A program made the position numbers and the translations under genes. The notes beneath the pieces are model-generated. The model saw nothing but the letters and a program-made list of their open reading frames with translations, had not been told where the DNA came from and ran no database searches. Of a DNA stretch of 64,000 nucleotides, positions 26,433 through 35,250 are shown one piece after another (position 1 is the stretch's first letter; the number at the start of each line of letters is the position of its first letter). The stretch is from Sabulibacter ruber (GTDB taxonomy: Bacteria > Bacteroidota > Bacteroidia > Cytophagales > Hymenobacteraceae), in assembly GCF_017355955.1 (NCBI RefSeq), contig NZ_JAFFID010000001.1:1736001-1800000 (forward strand), given 5' to 3'.

Positions 26433-28076
26433 ATGAAAACCACATCCCTCTGGCGGCAAGATGCCCAGGCAACCAATTATCCCACCTTAAAAGGAGATCT
26501 GGAAGCAGATGTCGCCATTATCGGCGGCGGCATTACCGGAATCACAACGGCGCATCTACTGGCCTCGGCCGGAAAACGGGTAATTGTGTTGGAAGCCCTG
26601 AAGGTAGGAGAAAGTACCACGGGTTACTCCACCGGTAACCTGTACGCGCCCGTGGGATCATACCTGAACGTGCTGGAAAAGAAGTATGACCAGGAAACCG
26701 TAAGGGCCTTAACAGCCTCCAGAAGTTCGGCTATTGATTTAATTGAAAGCCTTACCCAGCAGTTTAACATAGATTGTCATTTCAAGCGGGTGCCCTGGTA
26801 TTTGTTTACCGAGTACGAGCCGCAGAACGCCTTTATCCAGGCCGAGCTGGAAACCGCGCAGGCAGTAGGATTGCCCGCCTATAACGATGAACCCAGAACC
26901 TCGCTCCCGTTTCCTATCACCGCCGCCCTGCGCATAGAGAACCAGGCACAGTTTAACCCGATGGCCTACGTCAAAGGACTGGCCGACAGCATCTCGGGGC
27001 CTAACTGCCAGATTTTTGAGAACACCCAGGTCACGTACGTGGAGGAAGGCCAAGCGCATGTGGTGCATACCGAGGGCGGCACCGTGCGGGCCCAACAGGT
27101 AGTACACGCCACGCACACACCCAAAGGCATCTGGTTCCTGCACACGCTTCTGGGTCCGTACCGCGAGTACGCACTGGCGGTGTCACTGAACTCAGCGTAT
27201 CCGGAGGGCACGTTCTGGGACTTCAACGCCATGCACCACCACTCCATGCGTACCTACGTTTCTGACCAGGGAGAACCGTATCTGCTAATCCTGGGCGAAC
27301 CGCACAAAGTGGGCCACAAAGAAGACAACGAAGAATCCTTCCAGAAACTGGAGCAGTTTGTGCGTGAGCGGTTTGATGTAAAAAATGTGGAGTACCGCTG
27401 GGCCGCGCAGCACTACAAACCCGCCGACAGTTTGCCTTACATCGGTCGGCGCGACAATGACACTGAGATTTACGTGGGCACCGGGTACGAAGCCGATGGC
27501 CTCACCTTTGGCACGTTGGCGGGCATGATCATCAGTGACCTGATCCTGGGCCGAGAAAATCCCTACGCCGAGATGTACTCTCCTACCCGCCACAATCCGA
27601 AGAAAGCGGCCGGTAAGTTCATCAAAGAGAACGTGGACGTGATGGCGCAGTACATCAAAGACCTGCCCTACCGCAGCCAGGTAGAAGATCTGGCCGACAT
27701 TGCATTGGGCGAGGGCAAAAACATTGAGATGGACGGCAAGAACTACGGTGCCTACCGCGACGAATCAGGGAAACTGCACGTGGTGTCGGCGGTGTGTACC
27801 CACATGGCCTGCCTGGTGCATTTCAACAAAGCCGAGAAAAGTTGGGACTGCCCCTGCCACGGCAGCCGCTTTGGCGTAGACGGGAAAGTGCTGGAAGGCC
27901 CTGCGTACTTAGATCTTTCCAGAATGCAGGACAAACCCAGCTCCACCAACCGGTATAAAAAGATTACCTCGGCCTTTTTCTTTACCGCCTCTGCCCTGGC
28001 CAGCGCCTATTTTTTCAGAAAAGCCATGAAAGAAAAGGGTTACTCCAAATCTAAGAAAGGTGGCAAACGGTTTTAG
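26433..28076 (+). CDS. FAD-dependent oxidoreductase fused to a Rieske domain
   Basis: 547 residues. The N-terminal DAO-type FAD domain starts with VAIIGGGITGITTAHLL and ends with YVGTGYEADGLTFGTLAG. From about residue 425 comes a Rieske [2Fe-2S] domain with C455-x-H457 (VCTHMAC) and C473-x-x-H476 (CPCHGS). After the Rieske domain a hydrophobic stretch (ITSAFFFTASALASAYFF, about 511-528) and a basic tail look like a C-terminal membrane anchor. The protein probably passes electrons between FAD and the cluster in oxidising an unknown amine- or hydroxy-acid-like substrate. A long palindrome terminator follows. Confidence 0.92.
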   Translation: MKTTSLWRQDAQATNYPTLKGDLEADVAIIGGGITGITTAHLLASAGKRVIVLEALKVGESTTGYSTGNLYAPVGSYLNVLEKKYDQETVRALTASRSSAIDLIESLTQQFNIDCHFKRVPWYLFTEYEPQNAFIQAELETAQAVGLPAYNDEPRTSLPFPITAALRIENQAQFNPMAYVKGLADSISGPNCQIFENTQVTYVEEGQAHVVHTEGGTVRAQQVVHATHTPKGIWFLHTLLGPYREYALAVSLNSAYPEGTFWDFNAMHHHSMRTYVSDQGEPYLLILGEPHKVGHKEDNEESFQKLEQFVRERFDVKNVEYRWAAQHYKPADSLPYIGRRDNDTEIYVGTGYEADGLTFGTLAGMIISDLILGRENPYAEMYSPTRHNPKKAAGKFIKENVDVMAQYIKDLPYRSQVEDLADIALGEGKNIEMDGKNYGAYRDESGKLHVVSAVCTHMACLVHFNKAEKSWDCPCHGSRFGVDGKVLEGPAYLDLSRMQDKPSSTNRYKKITSAFFFTASALASAYFFRKAMKEKGYSKSKKGGKRF

Positions 28077-28111
28077 TTGCCCGCCATTCTAAAAGAGCGA
28101 TTGCTGAACAC

Positions 28112-28171
28112 AAGGCAGCGTCTGAATTGGGCCTGATTTCCTGAAAACAGGCCCAATTCAGACGCTGCCTT
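28112..28171. repeat. Intergenic palindrome family, copy 9 (bidirectional terminator)
   Basis: Perfect 24-bp arms (28112-28135 and 28148-28171) around ATTTCCTGAAAA. The core GGGCCTG/CAGGCCC matches the family. The outer part (AAGGCAGCGTCTGAATT and complement) is unrelated to other copies. It sits between convergent stops at 28076 and 28192. Confidence 0.9.
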
Positions 28172-28191
28172 ATTTTATTACCTGCCACCAT

Positions 28192-30459
28192 TTACTTGAA
28201 CAGATTATAGCGTACCCCTACAAACCCTCTCCTGCCCTGCAGTGACGCATAGTTGTAACTGGGGTCAAAGGTGTAGCCATGCGGGTTGGTGACGGGATCG
28301 TTTACGGTGCGGTCAAACGGATCAAAGGGACGCATGATGGGGTCCTGGGGCACAAAGTTGAACAGGTTCTTCAGGCCGCCAAACACCTCCAGCCCGTTCT
28401 GCCATTTTTTGGTGAGTTGCACGTTTACCAGGCTAAACCAAGGCGAATACTCGGGGCGGTAGTCATGGGGTAAAATAGGCAGGCGCATGGGGCCGTAGAA
28501 CGTACCGGTAAGGTCAACGGTGAGATTGCCCGCAAACGTATAGCCCGCCAGAAAATTCCCCGACCACTCCGGGGCGTGCAGTTGTACCCGCCTCACCAGC
28601 GGTCCCTCTCCTTCGGCTTCTTTCTGGTACACCTGCATATAGGTTACTCCCGCAGAAAGCTTCAATGGGCTGTAGAACGAGAACTCAGTGTTGAGGGTGA
28701 TGCCTTTGGAAACCGCGTGGCCCTTTAGGTTAGAATAGATGATTTTCTGCGGATCGGTGTCAAAATCGCCGATGATTTTATTGCTGAAGCGCGAGTAGAA
28801 ACCGGTCACATCTACGGTTACCAGAAATGCCTCCAGAGGGGCCTGCCAGATGTAATTCAGGTTGCTGTTGACAGACTTTTCGGACTCCAGGGCCTCGGTA
28901 ATCACTACCTCGCGTGCTCCGGTGAGGGCGGCGTGGTCTTCGGTGAACAAACTCACCACCCGGTAGCCCGTCCCGAAACTCGCCCTTAGCGTATGCTGCT
29001 GCCCCGGCGACCATTTGTACGCCACCCGCGGTGACTGAATGTGCCCATGCCGTTTGTCATAGTCATAGCGGTAGCCCAGCAGGAGTTTGTGTTTCTCTGA
29101 GAGAATCCATTCATCCTGCACAAATATGCCCGGCAAGGGGGTGGTTACCGGTTGGTTCTGGGGGTTCATTTCATCGGCTGAGGCCGTGGCAGGCGTATTG
29201 TCGTCATAGTGGGTGTACCGGAAGGAGGTGCCCAGCAGCAGGTTGTGACGCGGGGTGATGGATTTATCCCAGTACAACTGCCCGAAGGCCACGGTCTGGT
29301 CGGCGTGGAAAGGTGTGGTGCCGTAGAACGAATTCTGCTGGTGCCGGTTCAGAGACAATTGCGCCATGATCTTCTCCTGCACGGGCAACTGGTACTGGCC
29401 AATGAGTTCCCAGCGCTTGGTGTAAATGCTTTCGCCGTAAAGCTGGTCTGAGCCGCGGTGTTCTTTGGTCCAGTCCATCTGCCCGCCCCAGCGGTCTTCG
29501 TACACGTACCGGGCCGCCACGCTGGCTAACCGGTTCTGATCCCGCTCAAAGTCCCACTTATTGAACACAGACACGCGCTGCTGCAGGGTGACATCGGTGA
29601 AACCGTCCTGGTTTTTATCCAGCGGGTTCTGGTAGTTGAAGTAATTGATGCCCAGCAACCCGTGCGCCTTGCCCGCCTTGAACTTCAGGCCCACATCTGC
29701 GCTTACCTCCCCCCAGGTGGTACCAAACACCTCAGCACTCACCCGCGGTGCCTTAAGCGGACTTTGGGTGATCACGTTGATGATGCCGCCCATGGCCTCC
29801 GAGCCGTACAGAGAAGCCGCCGGACCTTTCACCACCTCCAGCCGCTCCACCAGGCTGTTGGGGATACCGTTGAGGCCGTACACCGTGGAGAGGCTGCTCA
29901 CCAGGGGCATGCCGTCAATGAGAATGAGCGTGTAAGGTCCTTCCATGCCGTTGATATGGATGTCGCCGGTGTTGCAGACGTTGCAGTTGAGCTGCGGCTG
30001 CACCCCATTGATCATGCCCACGGCCTCAAACAAACTGGGCGTGGGATTCTTCTTGAAGTACGTAGGCGTGTACACCTCCACCGGCACCGGGCTCTCTAAC
30101 CTACTCACCTCTTTCATGGTGCCCGTAACCACCACCTCGTCCAGCTTTCCGGCCGTGGGCCTAAGGTTCACCTGGTAACTGGTTTTCCCTGCCTGCACCG
30201 CAAGCGTATCGTTCTGGTAGCCCAGAAAGGAAACTACCAGCTGCGCACGGGTCTGGTTCTGGGGAACGGAGAGCTTGAACCTACCCTTCTCATCGGCCAT
30301 GGTACCAAGCGTTGTATGCAGCACGCTGATGTTGCAGAACCCCAACGGCTCCCGCGTCTGCGCATCTTTCACACTCCCCGTAATGGTGATTTGTTGGGCA
30401 AAGGCAGTTAAGGGCAATATGAATCCAAGTAAGGCGAGTAATTGTTGCCGCATATTCAA
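28192..30459 (-). CDS. TonB-dependent receptor with a CxxC plug motif
   Basis: 755 residues. A signal peptide (1-21) is followed by a carboxypeptidase-regulatory-like domain (ITITGSVKDAQTREPLGFCN onwards, to about 100). The plug has KLDEVVVTGT and an unusual QLNCNVCNTGDIHINGMEG (C159, C162), then LILIDGMPL. The barrel ends GVRYNLFK. The CNVC-type plug is common in Bacteroidota receptors placed in metal loci. A DtxR-like palindrome lies just upstream (30481-30500), so expression is probably controlled by Fe or Mn. A metal or metal-chelate substrate is inferred. Confidence 0.9.
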   Translation of the reverse strand: MNMRQQLLALLGFILPLTAFAQQITITGSVKDAQTREPLGFCNISVLHTTLGTMADEKGRFKLSVPQNQTRAQLVVSFLGYQNDTLAVQAGKTSYQVNLRPTAGKLDEVVVTGTMKEVSRLESPVPVEVYTPTYFKKNPTPSLFEAVGMINGVQPQLNCNVCNTGDIHINGMEGPYTLILIDGMPLVSSLSTVYGLNGIPNSLVERLEVVKGPAASLYGSEAMGGIINVITQSPLKAPRVSAEVFGTTWGEVSADVGLKFKAGKAHGLLGINYFNYQNPLDKNQDGFTDVTLQQRVSVFNKWDFERDQNRLASVAARYVYEDRWGGQMDWTKEHRGSDQLYGESIYTKRWELIGQYQLPVQEKIMAQLSLNRHQQNSFYGTTPFHADQTVAFGQLYWDKSITPRHNLLLGTSFRYTHYDDNTPATASADEMNPQNQPVTTPLPGIFVQDEWILSEKHKLLLGYRYDYDKRHGHIQSPRVAYKWSPGQQHTLRASFGTGYRVVSLFTEDHAALTGAREVVITEALESEKSVNSNLNYIWQAPLEAFLVTVDVTGFYSRFSNKIIGDFDTDPQKIIYSNLKGHAVSKGITLNTEFSFYSPLKLSAGVTYMQVYQKEAEGEGPLVRRVQLHAPEWSGNFLAGYTFAGNLTVDLTGTFYGPMRLPILPHDYRPEYSPWFSLVNVQLTKKWQNGLEVFGGLKNLFNFVPQDPIMRPFDPFDRTVNDPVTNPHGYTFDPSYNYASLQGRRGFVGVRYNLFK

Positions 30460-30480
30460 GATTAAACTAGCTAAAACATA

Positions 30481-30500
30481 TTTTTAGACTAACCTAAAAA
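30481..30500 (-). promoter_or_regulatory. DtxR/MntR/IdeR-like operator
   Basis: TTTTTAGACTAACCTAAAAA: outer seven bases are perfect inverted repeats and the middle resembles the TTAGGTTAG half-site of DtxR-family iron or manganese repressors. It begins 21 bases upstream of the TonB receptor ATG, overlapping the likely promoter. Confidence 0.6.
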
Positions 30501-31110
30501 TAAAATACGAACAACTTACACTATAGTTTAGATATATTTTATCATGTTCTGCTTTAACAACTTGCTGTAAGAGAAAAAGAGTAAAAGGAGGTGGATGCAG
30601 GATTGGTTGGCACCTTGTAGGGATTTGCATATCCATTTATAAGGGCGTATCTATGAACCGATGTTTAAAAATAAGCGCACCTCCACTGACGGAAGTTACT
30701 AAGCCTTTTGCCTGGCGCTGGATGTGTTAAGAAAGTTTGTTAGGAAGACAAAAAGTCCGGAACAGAGGCTATACCTACCGATAGTGGCTACTTACAAGCC
30801 TGTGCTGGGCCAGTCTCAAAAATTATTTCACATAGGAGAGCTATCCAAAGGCCGCAATGGGTAACAGAGCCACCAAGGAACCAACTAGTTAACTAGGCCT
30901 GTGAAGCACTCTTCATAAAGTTGGCAAGGTTATGGCACTATTCCTATCAGTATTGTCGTTAGTAAAGAAGACAATCTATTGTCTATATTTAAGGGAATTG
31001 CAGCTGAATCATTCGCTATACTGCAATCCTGTTATTCATTTCTGATCTGTGTTTTTGCAGCGCTTTCGGCCTGGGATTACTAAATCAAGAAGTTAATCCT
31101 AAGTCATTAA
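30501..31110. other. Gene-free gap upstream of the desaturase
   Basis: About 610 bases with no supported gene on either strand, no hairpin terminator and no palindrome copy. It must contain the desaturase promoter, but no clear TAnnTTTG was seen. Confidence 0.45.
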
Positions 31111-31116
31111 GTGTTC

Positions 31117-32232
31117 ATGTCACAAAAACTAAAATTCGTTAATACTAACCAGTCTGCTTTTTTCTCTACCGCCCGCAAAAAGGTGGAAGCCTATTTTCAA
31201 GAGCAAGGGATCTCTAAAAATGCCAACTGGTTAATGTGGGTCAAAACCGTTTTCTACCTGGTTGGTTTCTTTTCCCTTTACTTTCTGATTCTTTCCGGCT
31301 GGTTCAGTATGGGGACCACCATCGGCATGACCCTGGTTCTAGGAGCTTTTGGGGCCTTTATTGGGTTCAATATCTGCCACGATGCCATCCATGGATCATT
31401 CTCCAAAAGCAGCAAGGTTAACAAAGGCCTCAGCTATCTTTTTTACCTCATTGGGGCTAATCCTTACCTCTGGAACATCTCCCACAACGTGGTGCACCAC
31501 ACCTATACCAATATACCCGGTCATGACGAGGACATAGAAGTAGCCCCCGGCCTGATCAGGCTAGACGAAAGCGAAAAGGTGAACAAGATCCAGCGTTTCC
31601 AGCACCTGTACGCCTTCTGGCTGTACGGCCTGGCTTCGCTCTCCTGGGCGCTCCGGAAAGATTACATAAAGTTCTTCCAGAAACAGATTGGGCAACACCA
31701 GAACAATCACCCCAAACGCGAGTACTTCAACCTGTTCTTTTTCAAGTTTGTCCATTACTTCCTGTTCATTGGCGTGCCATTTCTGGCCTTGGACCTGACC
31801 TGGTGGCAGGCAGGGCTTGGTTTCCTGATCATGCACCTGGCAGAAGGAACCGTAATGGGATTGGTATTCCAGTTGGCCCACGTAGTGGAGGGCACTGATT
31901 TTCCGGTACCCAACGAGCAGGGCAACATGGAGGAAGCCTGGGCCAACCACCAGATGCGCACCACAGCCAACTTCGCTCCTAAAAGCGCGGTAGCCAGCTT
32001 TTTCCTGGGTGGCCTGAACCGGCAGATTGAGCACCACCTTTTCCCCAAGGTTTGCCACGTCCATTACCCCGCCATTTCTAAGATTGTAAAAGAGACGGCA
32101 GCAGAGCATGACCTGCCTTATCTGGAGATTGAAAGCTTTAAAGCAGCTTTATTGTCGCACTACAGAATGCTAAGAAAACTGGGGAAAGAGGCATATGCAA
32201 CCCAAGGTCATAGCCCTCAACTTGTGAGCTAA
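31117..32232 (+). CDS. Membrane fatty acid desaturase (acyl-lipid type)
   Basis: 371 residues from the ATG at 31117 (an in-frame GTG at 31111 adds two residues). Four hydrophobic helices carry the three di-iron histidine boxes: HDAIH (88-92), HNVVHH (123-128) and QIEHH (303-307). The Gln in the third box is typical of front-end or delta-6-like desaturases, but no cytochrome b5 domain is fused. It introduces a double bond into membrane lipid acyl chains, probably for cold adaptation. A perfect hairpin terminator lies 30 bases downstream. Confidence 0.93.
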   Translation: MSQKLKFVNTNQSAFFSTARKKVEAYFQEQGISKNANWLMWVKTVFYLVGFFSLYFLILSGWFSMGTTIGMTLVLGAFGAFIGFNICHDAIHGSFSKSSKVNKGLSYLFYLIGANPYLWNISHNVVHHTYTNIPGHDEDIEVAPGLIRLDESEKVNKIQRFQHLYAFWLYGLASLSWALRKDYIKFFQKQIGQHQNNHPKREYFNLFFFKFVHYFLFIGVPFLALDLTWWQAGLGFLIMHLAEGTVMGLVFQLAHVVEGTDFPVPNEQGNMEEAWANHQMRTTANFAPKSAVASFFLGGLNRQIEHHLFPKVCHVHYPAISKIVKETAAEHDLPYLEIESFKAALLSHYRMLRKLGKEAYATQGHSPQLVS

Positions 32233-32262
32233 GCTGAAAGATAATAGAATATGAAATCTGAT

Positions 32263-32309
32263 AAAACGAGAAAGCCGCAGGGGATTGATCCTGCGGCTTT
32301 CTCGTTTTT
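32263..32309 (+). terminator. Terminator of the desaturase gene
   Basis: Perfect 19-bp stem, 32263-32281 with 32290-32308, 8-base loop and T-run. Core AAAGCCGCAGG/CCTGCGGCTTT. It is unrelated to the palindrome family. Confidence 0.93.
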
Positions 32310-32320
32310 ACAAGTACAGC

Positions 32321-32506
32321 TTAATGGCTCGGTTTGTCTGGGCCAAAACTTAACTCTCGTCCATAATAGACCAACTCTTTTTGAGAAGGACTATCTGGAG
32401 CGGTGCAATAATAAACGCGTTTCGCAAATCTCCTTACCACTAATTTTTGAGTAGGGTTGGCATTGGCGTACACGGTTGCTCCTACAGGATATTGAAAGTC
32501 CATCAT
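32321..32506 (-). CDS. Conserved-looking small protein
   Basis: 61 residues: MMDFQYPVGATVYANANP, then KLVVRRFAKRVYYC and KELVYYGRELSFG. The VVRR-x5-YYC-x(8-10)-KELVYYxREL layout resembles small proteins I know from many Bacteroidota genomes, so I take it as real. It has no signal peptide and no named domain. It converges on the desaturase terminator, which is symmetric enough to serve both. Confidence 0.6.
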   Translation of the reverse strand: MMDFQYPVGATVYANANPTQKLVVRRFAKRVYYCTAPDSPSQKELVYYGRELSFGPDKPSH

Positions 32507-32622
32507 GCCTTAATATACGTAATAAAGCAGCATTAAAATGGATTTTCTCCATCTAATTCACTTATTGGATAAAAACCTGCTTTAGGTTTTCAAACAAGTT
32601 ACAAGTTAGTTAAACCTACCCG

Positions 32623-32868
32623 TTACTGCAGATTTCCTTCCCGTACCAGAAGGTAAGTAGTGACCAGAATAGCGTTCTGCCGGGTACCTTCCTCTATACC
32701 GGTCCTTAATTGGGTAGACACACTTTGAATATAAAAGCCGTTATTCAGAAACTGGGCTATCTGGTAGGTGGTATCATTTGATGACATTTGGTTATTGCCG
32801 GGTTTGGGGTATTCCACCCTGCTTAGTACCGTTATTACACGCTGCTCCATATCTATCTGTAAAGTCAA
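32623..32868 (-). CDS. Small protein of unknown function
   Basis: 81 residues (or 75 from the second Met at 32850): MEQRVITVLSRVEYPKPG, then AQFLNNGFYIQSVSTQL, then AILVTTYLLVREGN. The pattern of a beta strand, a helix, 'GF.I.S.ST' and a final hydrophobic strand looks like a small alpha/beta domain. No family is recognised. The region is AT-rich. Confidence 0.5.
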   Translation of the reverse strand: MTLQIDMEQRVITVLSRVEYPKPGNNQMSSNDTTYQIAQFLNNGFYIQSVSTQLRTGIEEGTRQNAILVTTYLLVREGNLQ

Positions 32869-33054
32869 TCAATTTAACTTCTTGTCCAACGCATTTGATA
32901 AAACAGAGGTTAGGAAGCGGAGATGCAAATCAGCCTATGGGAATCCCATTTCAAGCCTTATTTGGGGAAATTACACCTAAAATACTGAGCATCCGTTTAA
33001 GATGAGAGACGACAATTCCGCCGACATCTATTTCGCCCTTTCTTCATTTTAACC

Positions 33055-33288
33055 ATGTACATCAAAATACCCGCAATAGGAAGTATTCAGGAATTAGTAC
33101 TCAACACAGACTTCATTGTTTCAGTGACACTTGACACCACCAAGAGCACCGATGTGTTGGAAATTGAACTTGTATAGGGAGACCGGACCCAAGTACTGGA
33201 ATATTATTTTGAAGATGAGGGCGAGATGCAGCAGATGTATCAGCGCCTGAACACACTTCTTAACGCAGTAGAACTGTCAGCTTCTTGA
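33055..33288 (+). pseudogene. Small gene interrupted by an in-frame amber codon
   Basis: From ATG 33055 the frame reads MYIKIPAIGSIQELVLNT and on to VLEIELV, then TAG (33175-33177, codon 41). The same frame then continues GDRTQVLEYYFEDEGEMQQM to a TGA at 33286 (77 sense or interrupted codons). The downstream half keeps normal amino-acid usage, and DGRxLxxxF-type small beta proteins continue this way. It is either a recent nonsense mutation, a sequencing error or, less likely, a truncated product. Confidence 0.6.
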
Positions 33289-33416
33289 AGCCAACGATTA
33301 TTTTAAATAAGACTCTGATTTACAATTATATAACAATATAAATCTCGGTTACTTCTCTGGGTTTGCCGTATACCTTAGAGTATACACTAACTAGGTAATT
33401 CCATACTCCAAACATC

Positions 33417-33788
33417 ATGAAAGCCAAGAACATTATAATTGTATTGTTAATGGGGGTATTCACCTCTTTCTATACCCAGGTTTCTGCGCAGGCTACTCAG
33501 AATGAACAGGAACTCGCAATAGAGCAGGACTCTATTAAACAAAAGGCGCAAGCAGATAAAAAACGCCTGAATGATGCCGCCATTTTAAGAAGCACTACTA
33601 AATCTGAGGCCAAAGCCGCCAAAGCGAACGCCAAAGAAGCAGACCGGATAGAAGACGATGCCTCCGCTGCAGCCAAACAAGCCAAGCAAGCTTCCAAATT
33701 GGAGGCAAAAGCACAGCGTAACCGCATTAAAGCCGATAGGCAAGCTAAAAAAGCTGCCAAAGCGGTAGAGAAATCTAGCTACAACTAA
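33417..33788 (+). CDS. Small secreted Ala/Lys-rich coiled protein
   Basis: 123 residues. The Sec signal peptide (to about residue 25, ending VSAQA) is followed by an almost uninterrupted charged helix rich in Ala, Lys, Asp and Glu: KKRLNDAAILRSTTKSEAK, then ASAAAKQAKQASKLEAKAQR and RQAKKAAKAVEKS. It resembles the smaller secreted basic protein at 2517 in composition rather than sequence. A hairpin terminator lies 16 bases past the stop. Function unknown; binding to an anionic surface polymer is a guess. Confidence 0.75.
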   Translation: MKAKNIIIVLLMGVFTSFYTQVSAQATQNEQELAIEQDSIKQKAQADKKRLNDAAILRSTTKSEAKAAKANAKEADRIEDDASAAAKQAKQASKLEAKAQRNRIKADRQAKKAAKAVEKSSYN

Positions 33789-33804
33789 CCGGAGACTTCG
33801 TGTT

Positions 33805-33833
33805 AAAAGCCTTTCCTTATGGAGGGCTTTTTT
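33805..33833 (+). terminator. Terminator of the Ala/Lys-rich protein gene
   Basis: AAAAGCCTTTCC (33805-33816) pairs with GGAGGGCTTTT (33821-33831) with one bulge or wobble, TTAT loop, then a T-run. Confidence 0.75.
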
Positions 33834-33900
33834 GTTCAGGAAGTTCAGGAAAGTTCCACTTGTGCCATCTCAGAGGACTTGAAATTGATTAAAGCCTTCA

Positions 33901-33967
33901 AACCATGAATCCCCTGTTTTTAAGCCAATTTTATGGAAAAGAGCTTAAAAACAGGGGATTCATGGTT
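33901..33967. repeat. Intergenic palindrome family, copy 10 (25-bp perfect arms)
   Basis: 33901-33925 pairs perfectly with 33943-33967; loop of 17 bases resembling the ATTTT-TGGAAAA centre. Outer arm AACCATGAATCCCCTG is unique, inner part GTTTTTAAGC fits the family. Located between a plus-strand terminator and the stop of the helicase gene (34009). Confidence 0.88.
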
Positions 33968-34008
33968 AACGTTTGAAAGTCCCTTTTGCAGGGAATCACT
34001 GCATAAAC

Positions 34009-35250
34009 TTACTTCTTAGGTCTTTTCTTGCCTTTCTTCTGGTTTTCAAACTCCTCTACTTCTTTGAGCAGGGATTTCAGGTCGGGCTTTACTTCCGCCG
34101 AGAAATCGATGGTGGCGGTGTAGTCTTCTTTATTTATTTCCAGCACTTTGATGGGCTTGCCCAGGTAAGACTCAATTTCATCCAGGATAGGTTTCTCTTC
34201 GGGGCTGCAGAAAGACACCGATTTCCCCTTCTGGGTACCCCGGCCGGTCCGGCCTACGCGGTGCACGTAATTCTCGGGCACATCGGGCAAGTCATAGTTC
34301 ACCACGTACTCCACGCTGGGGATGTCAATGCCGCGCGAACTCACATCGGTGGCAATCAAGACTTTCACCTCGCCTCTTTTAAAGCGGTTGAGGGCGGCCA
34401 GGCGGTCTTTCTGCTCTTTGTCTCCGTGCAGGGTCTCGGTTTTAATGCCCACGCGTTCCATTGCTTTGTGCACGCGCTCGGCCCGTACTTTGGTGCGCAC
34501 AAACACCAGGATCTTGCTGCCTTCGTTTTCCTTTATCACGCGCTCCAGGAAGAAGCGCTTGTCGTCCATGCCTACGTAGGCAACAGAGTGGTCCACGTTT
34601 TTGGAAACTGGATCTTTAGGCGATACCTGAATACGGATAGGCTTGGTCACCAGCGAGTACGCCAGTTCTTTGATTTTCTCATTGATGGTGGCCGAGAAGA
34701 AAAGCGTTTGCCGTTTGCGGGGCAAGTGCCGCATCACATCCCTGATGTCTTTGATAAAGCCCAGGTCCAGCATGTGGTCGGCCTCGTCCAGGATCAGGAT
34801 TTCCACGCGCTCCAGCCTGATGTAGCCTTGGCTTACCAGGTCAAACATGCGGCCCGGGGTGGCCACCAGCACATCAATGCCGTCTTCCAGTTGCTGGATC
34901 TGCGGCCCCTGCTCCACGCCCCCGAACACCGAGAACGTATTCACCCGCGTGTGCTTGCCCAGCGTCTGGAACACCTCGGTTATCTGGATGGCCAGCTCGC
35001 GGGTAGGCACCATTACCAAACACTTGATGCCGTCTCTGCGGCCGTGCTGCTTGCGTTCATGCAACATGTGCAGCACCGGAATGGCAAAAGCAGCCGTTTT
35101 CCCGGTACCCGTCTGCGCAATGGCCAGCACATCCTCCCCTTTCAGGATAGGCGGAATGGCTTTGAACTGGATATCGGTGGGTTTCTTGAAGTCCAGTTTC
35201 TCCAGACTTTTCTTAATGGCAGGGTTGATATGGTAATCTTCGAATCTCAT
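34009..35250 (-). CDS. DEAD-box RNA helicase (RhlE-like)
   Basis: About 413 residues from the ATG at 35250 (MRFEDYHINPAIKKSL); the frame extends to 35328, but that part is upstream sequence. All core motifs are present: Q-motif (KPTDIQFKAIP), AQTGTGKT, PTRELAIQ, GG, TPGR, DEAD, SAT, VFVRT, TDVSSRGID and HRVGRTGR. The C-terminal tail is short and basic (NQKKGKKRPKK). It unwinds RNA duplexes, probably in ribosome biogenesis or cold-stress RNA turnover. A decayed partial copy of this gene and its upstream sequence lies at 36640-36908. Confidence 0.96.
   Translation of the reverse strand: MRFEDYHINPAIKKSLEKLDFKKPTDIQFKAIPPILKGEDVLAIAQTGTGKTAAFAIPVLHMLHERKQHGRRDGIKCLVMVPTRELAIQITEVFQTLGKHTRVNTFSVFGGVEQGPQIQQLEDGIDVLVATPGRMFDLVSQGYIRLERVEILILDEADHMLDLGFIKDIRDVMRHLPRKRQTLFFSATINEKIKELAYSLVTKPIRIQVSPKDPVSKNVDHSVAYVGMDDKRFFLERVIKENEGSKILVFVRTKVRAERVHKAMERVGIKTETLHGDKEQKDRLAALNRFKRGEVKVLIATDVSSRGIDIPSVEYVVNYDLPDVPENYVHRVGRTGRGTQKGKSVSFCSPEEKPILDEIESYLGKPIKVLEINKEDYTATIDFSAEVKPDLKSLLKEVEEFENQKKGKKRPKK

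Noticed and set aside
32251-32454. A 67-codon plus-strand frame after the desaturase
   Set aside because: It runs through a perfect 19-bp terminator hairpin and overlaps a better minus-strand small gene.
33175-33177. TAG read as pyrrolysine or another recoded residue
   Set aside because: No supporting genes or structures are visible; a nonsense mutation or base-call error is simpler.
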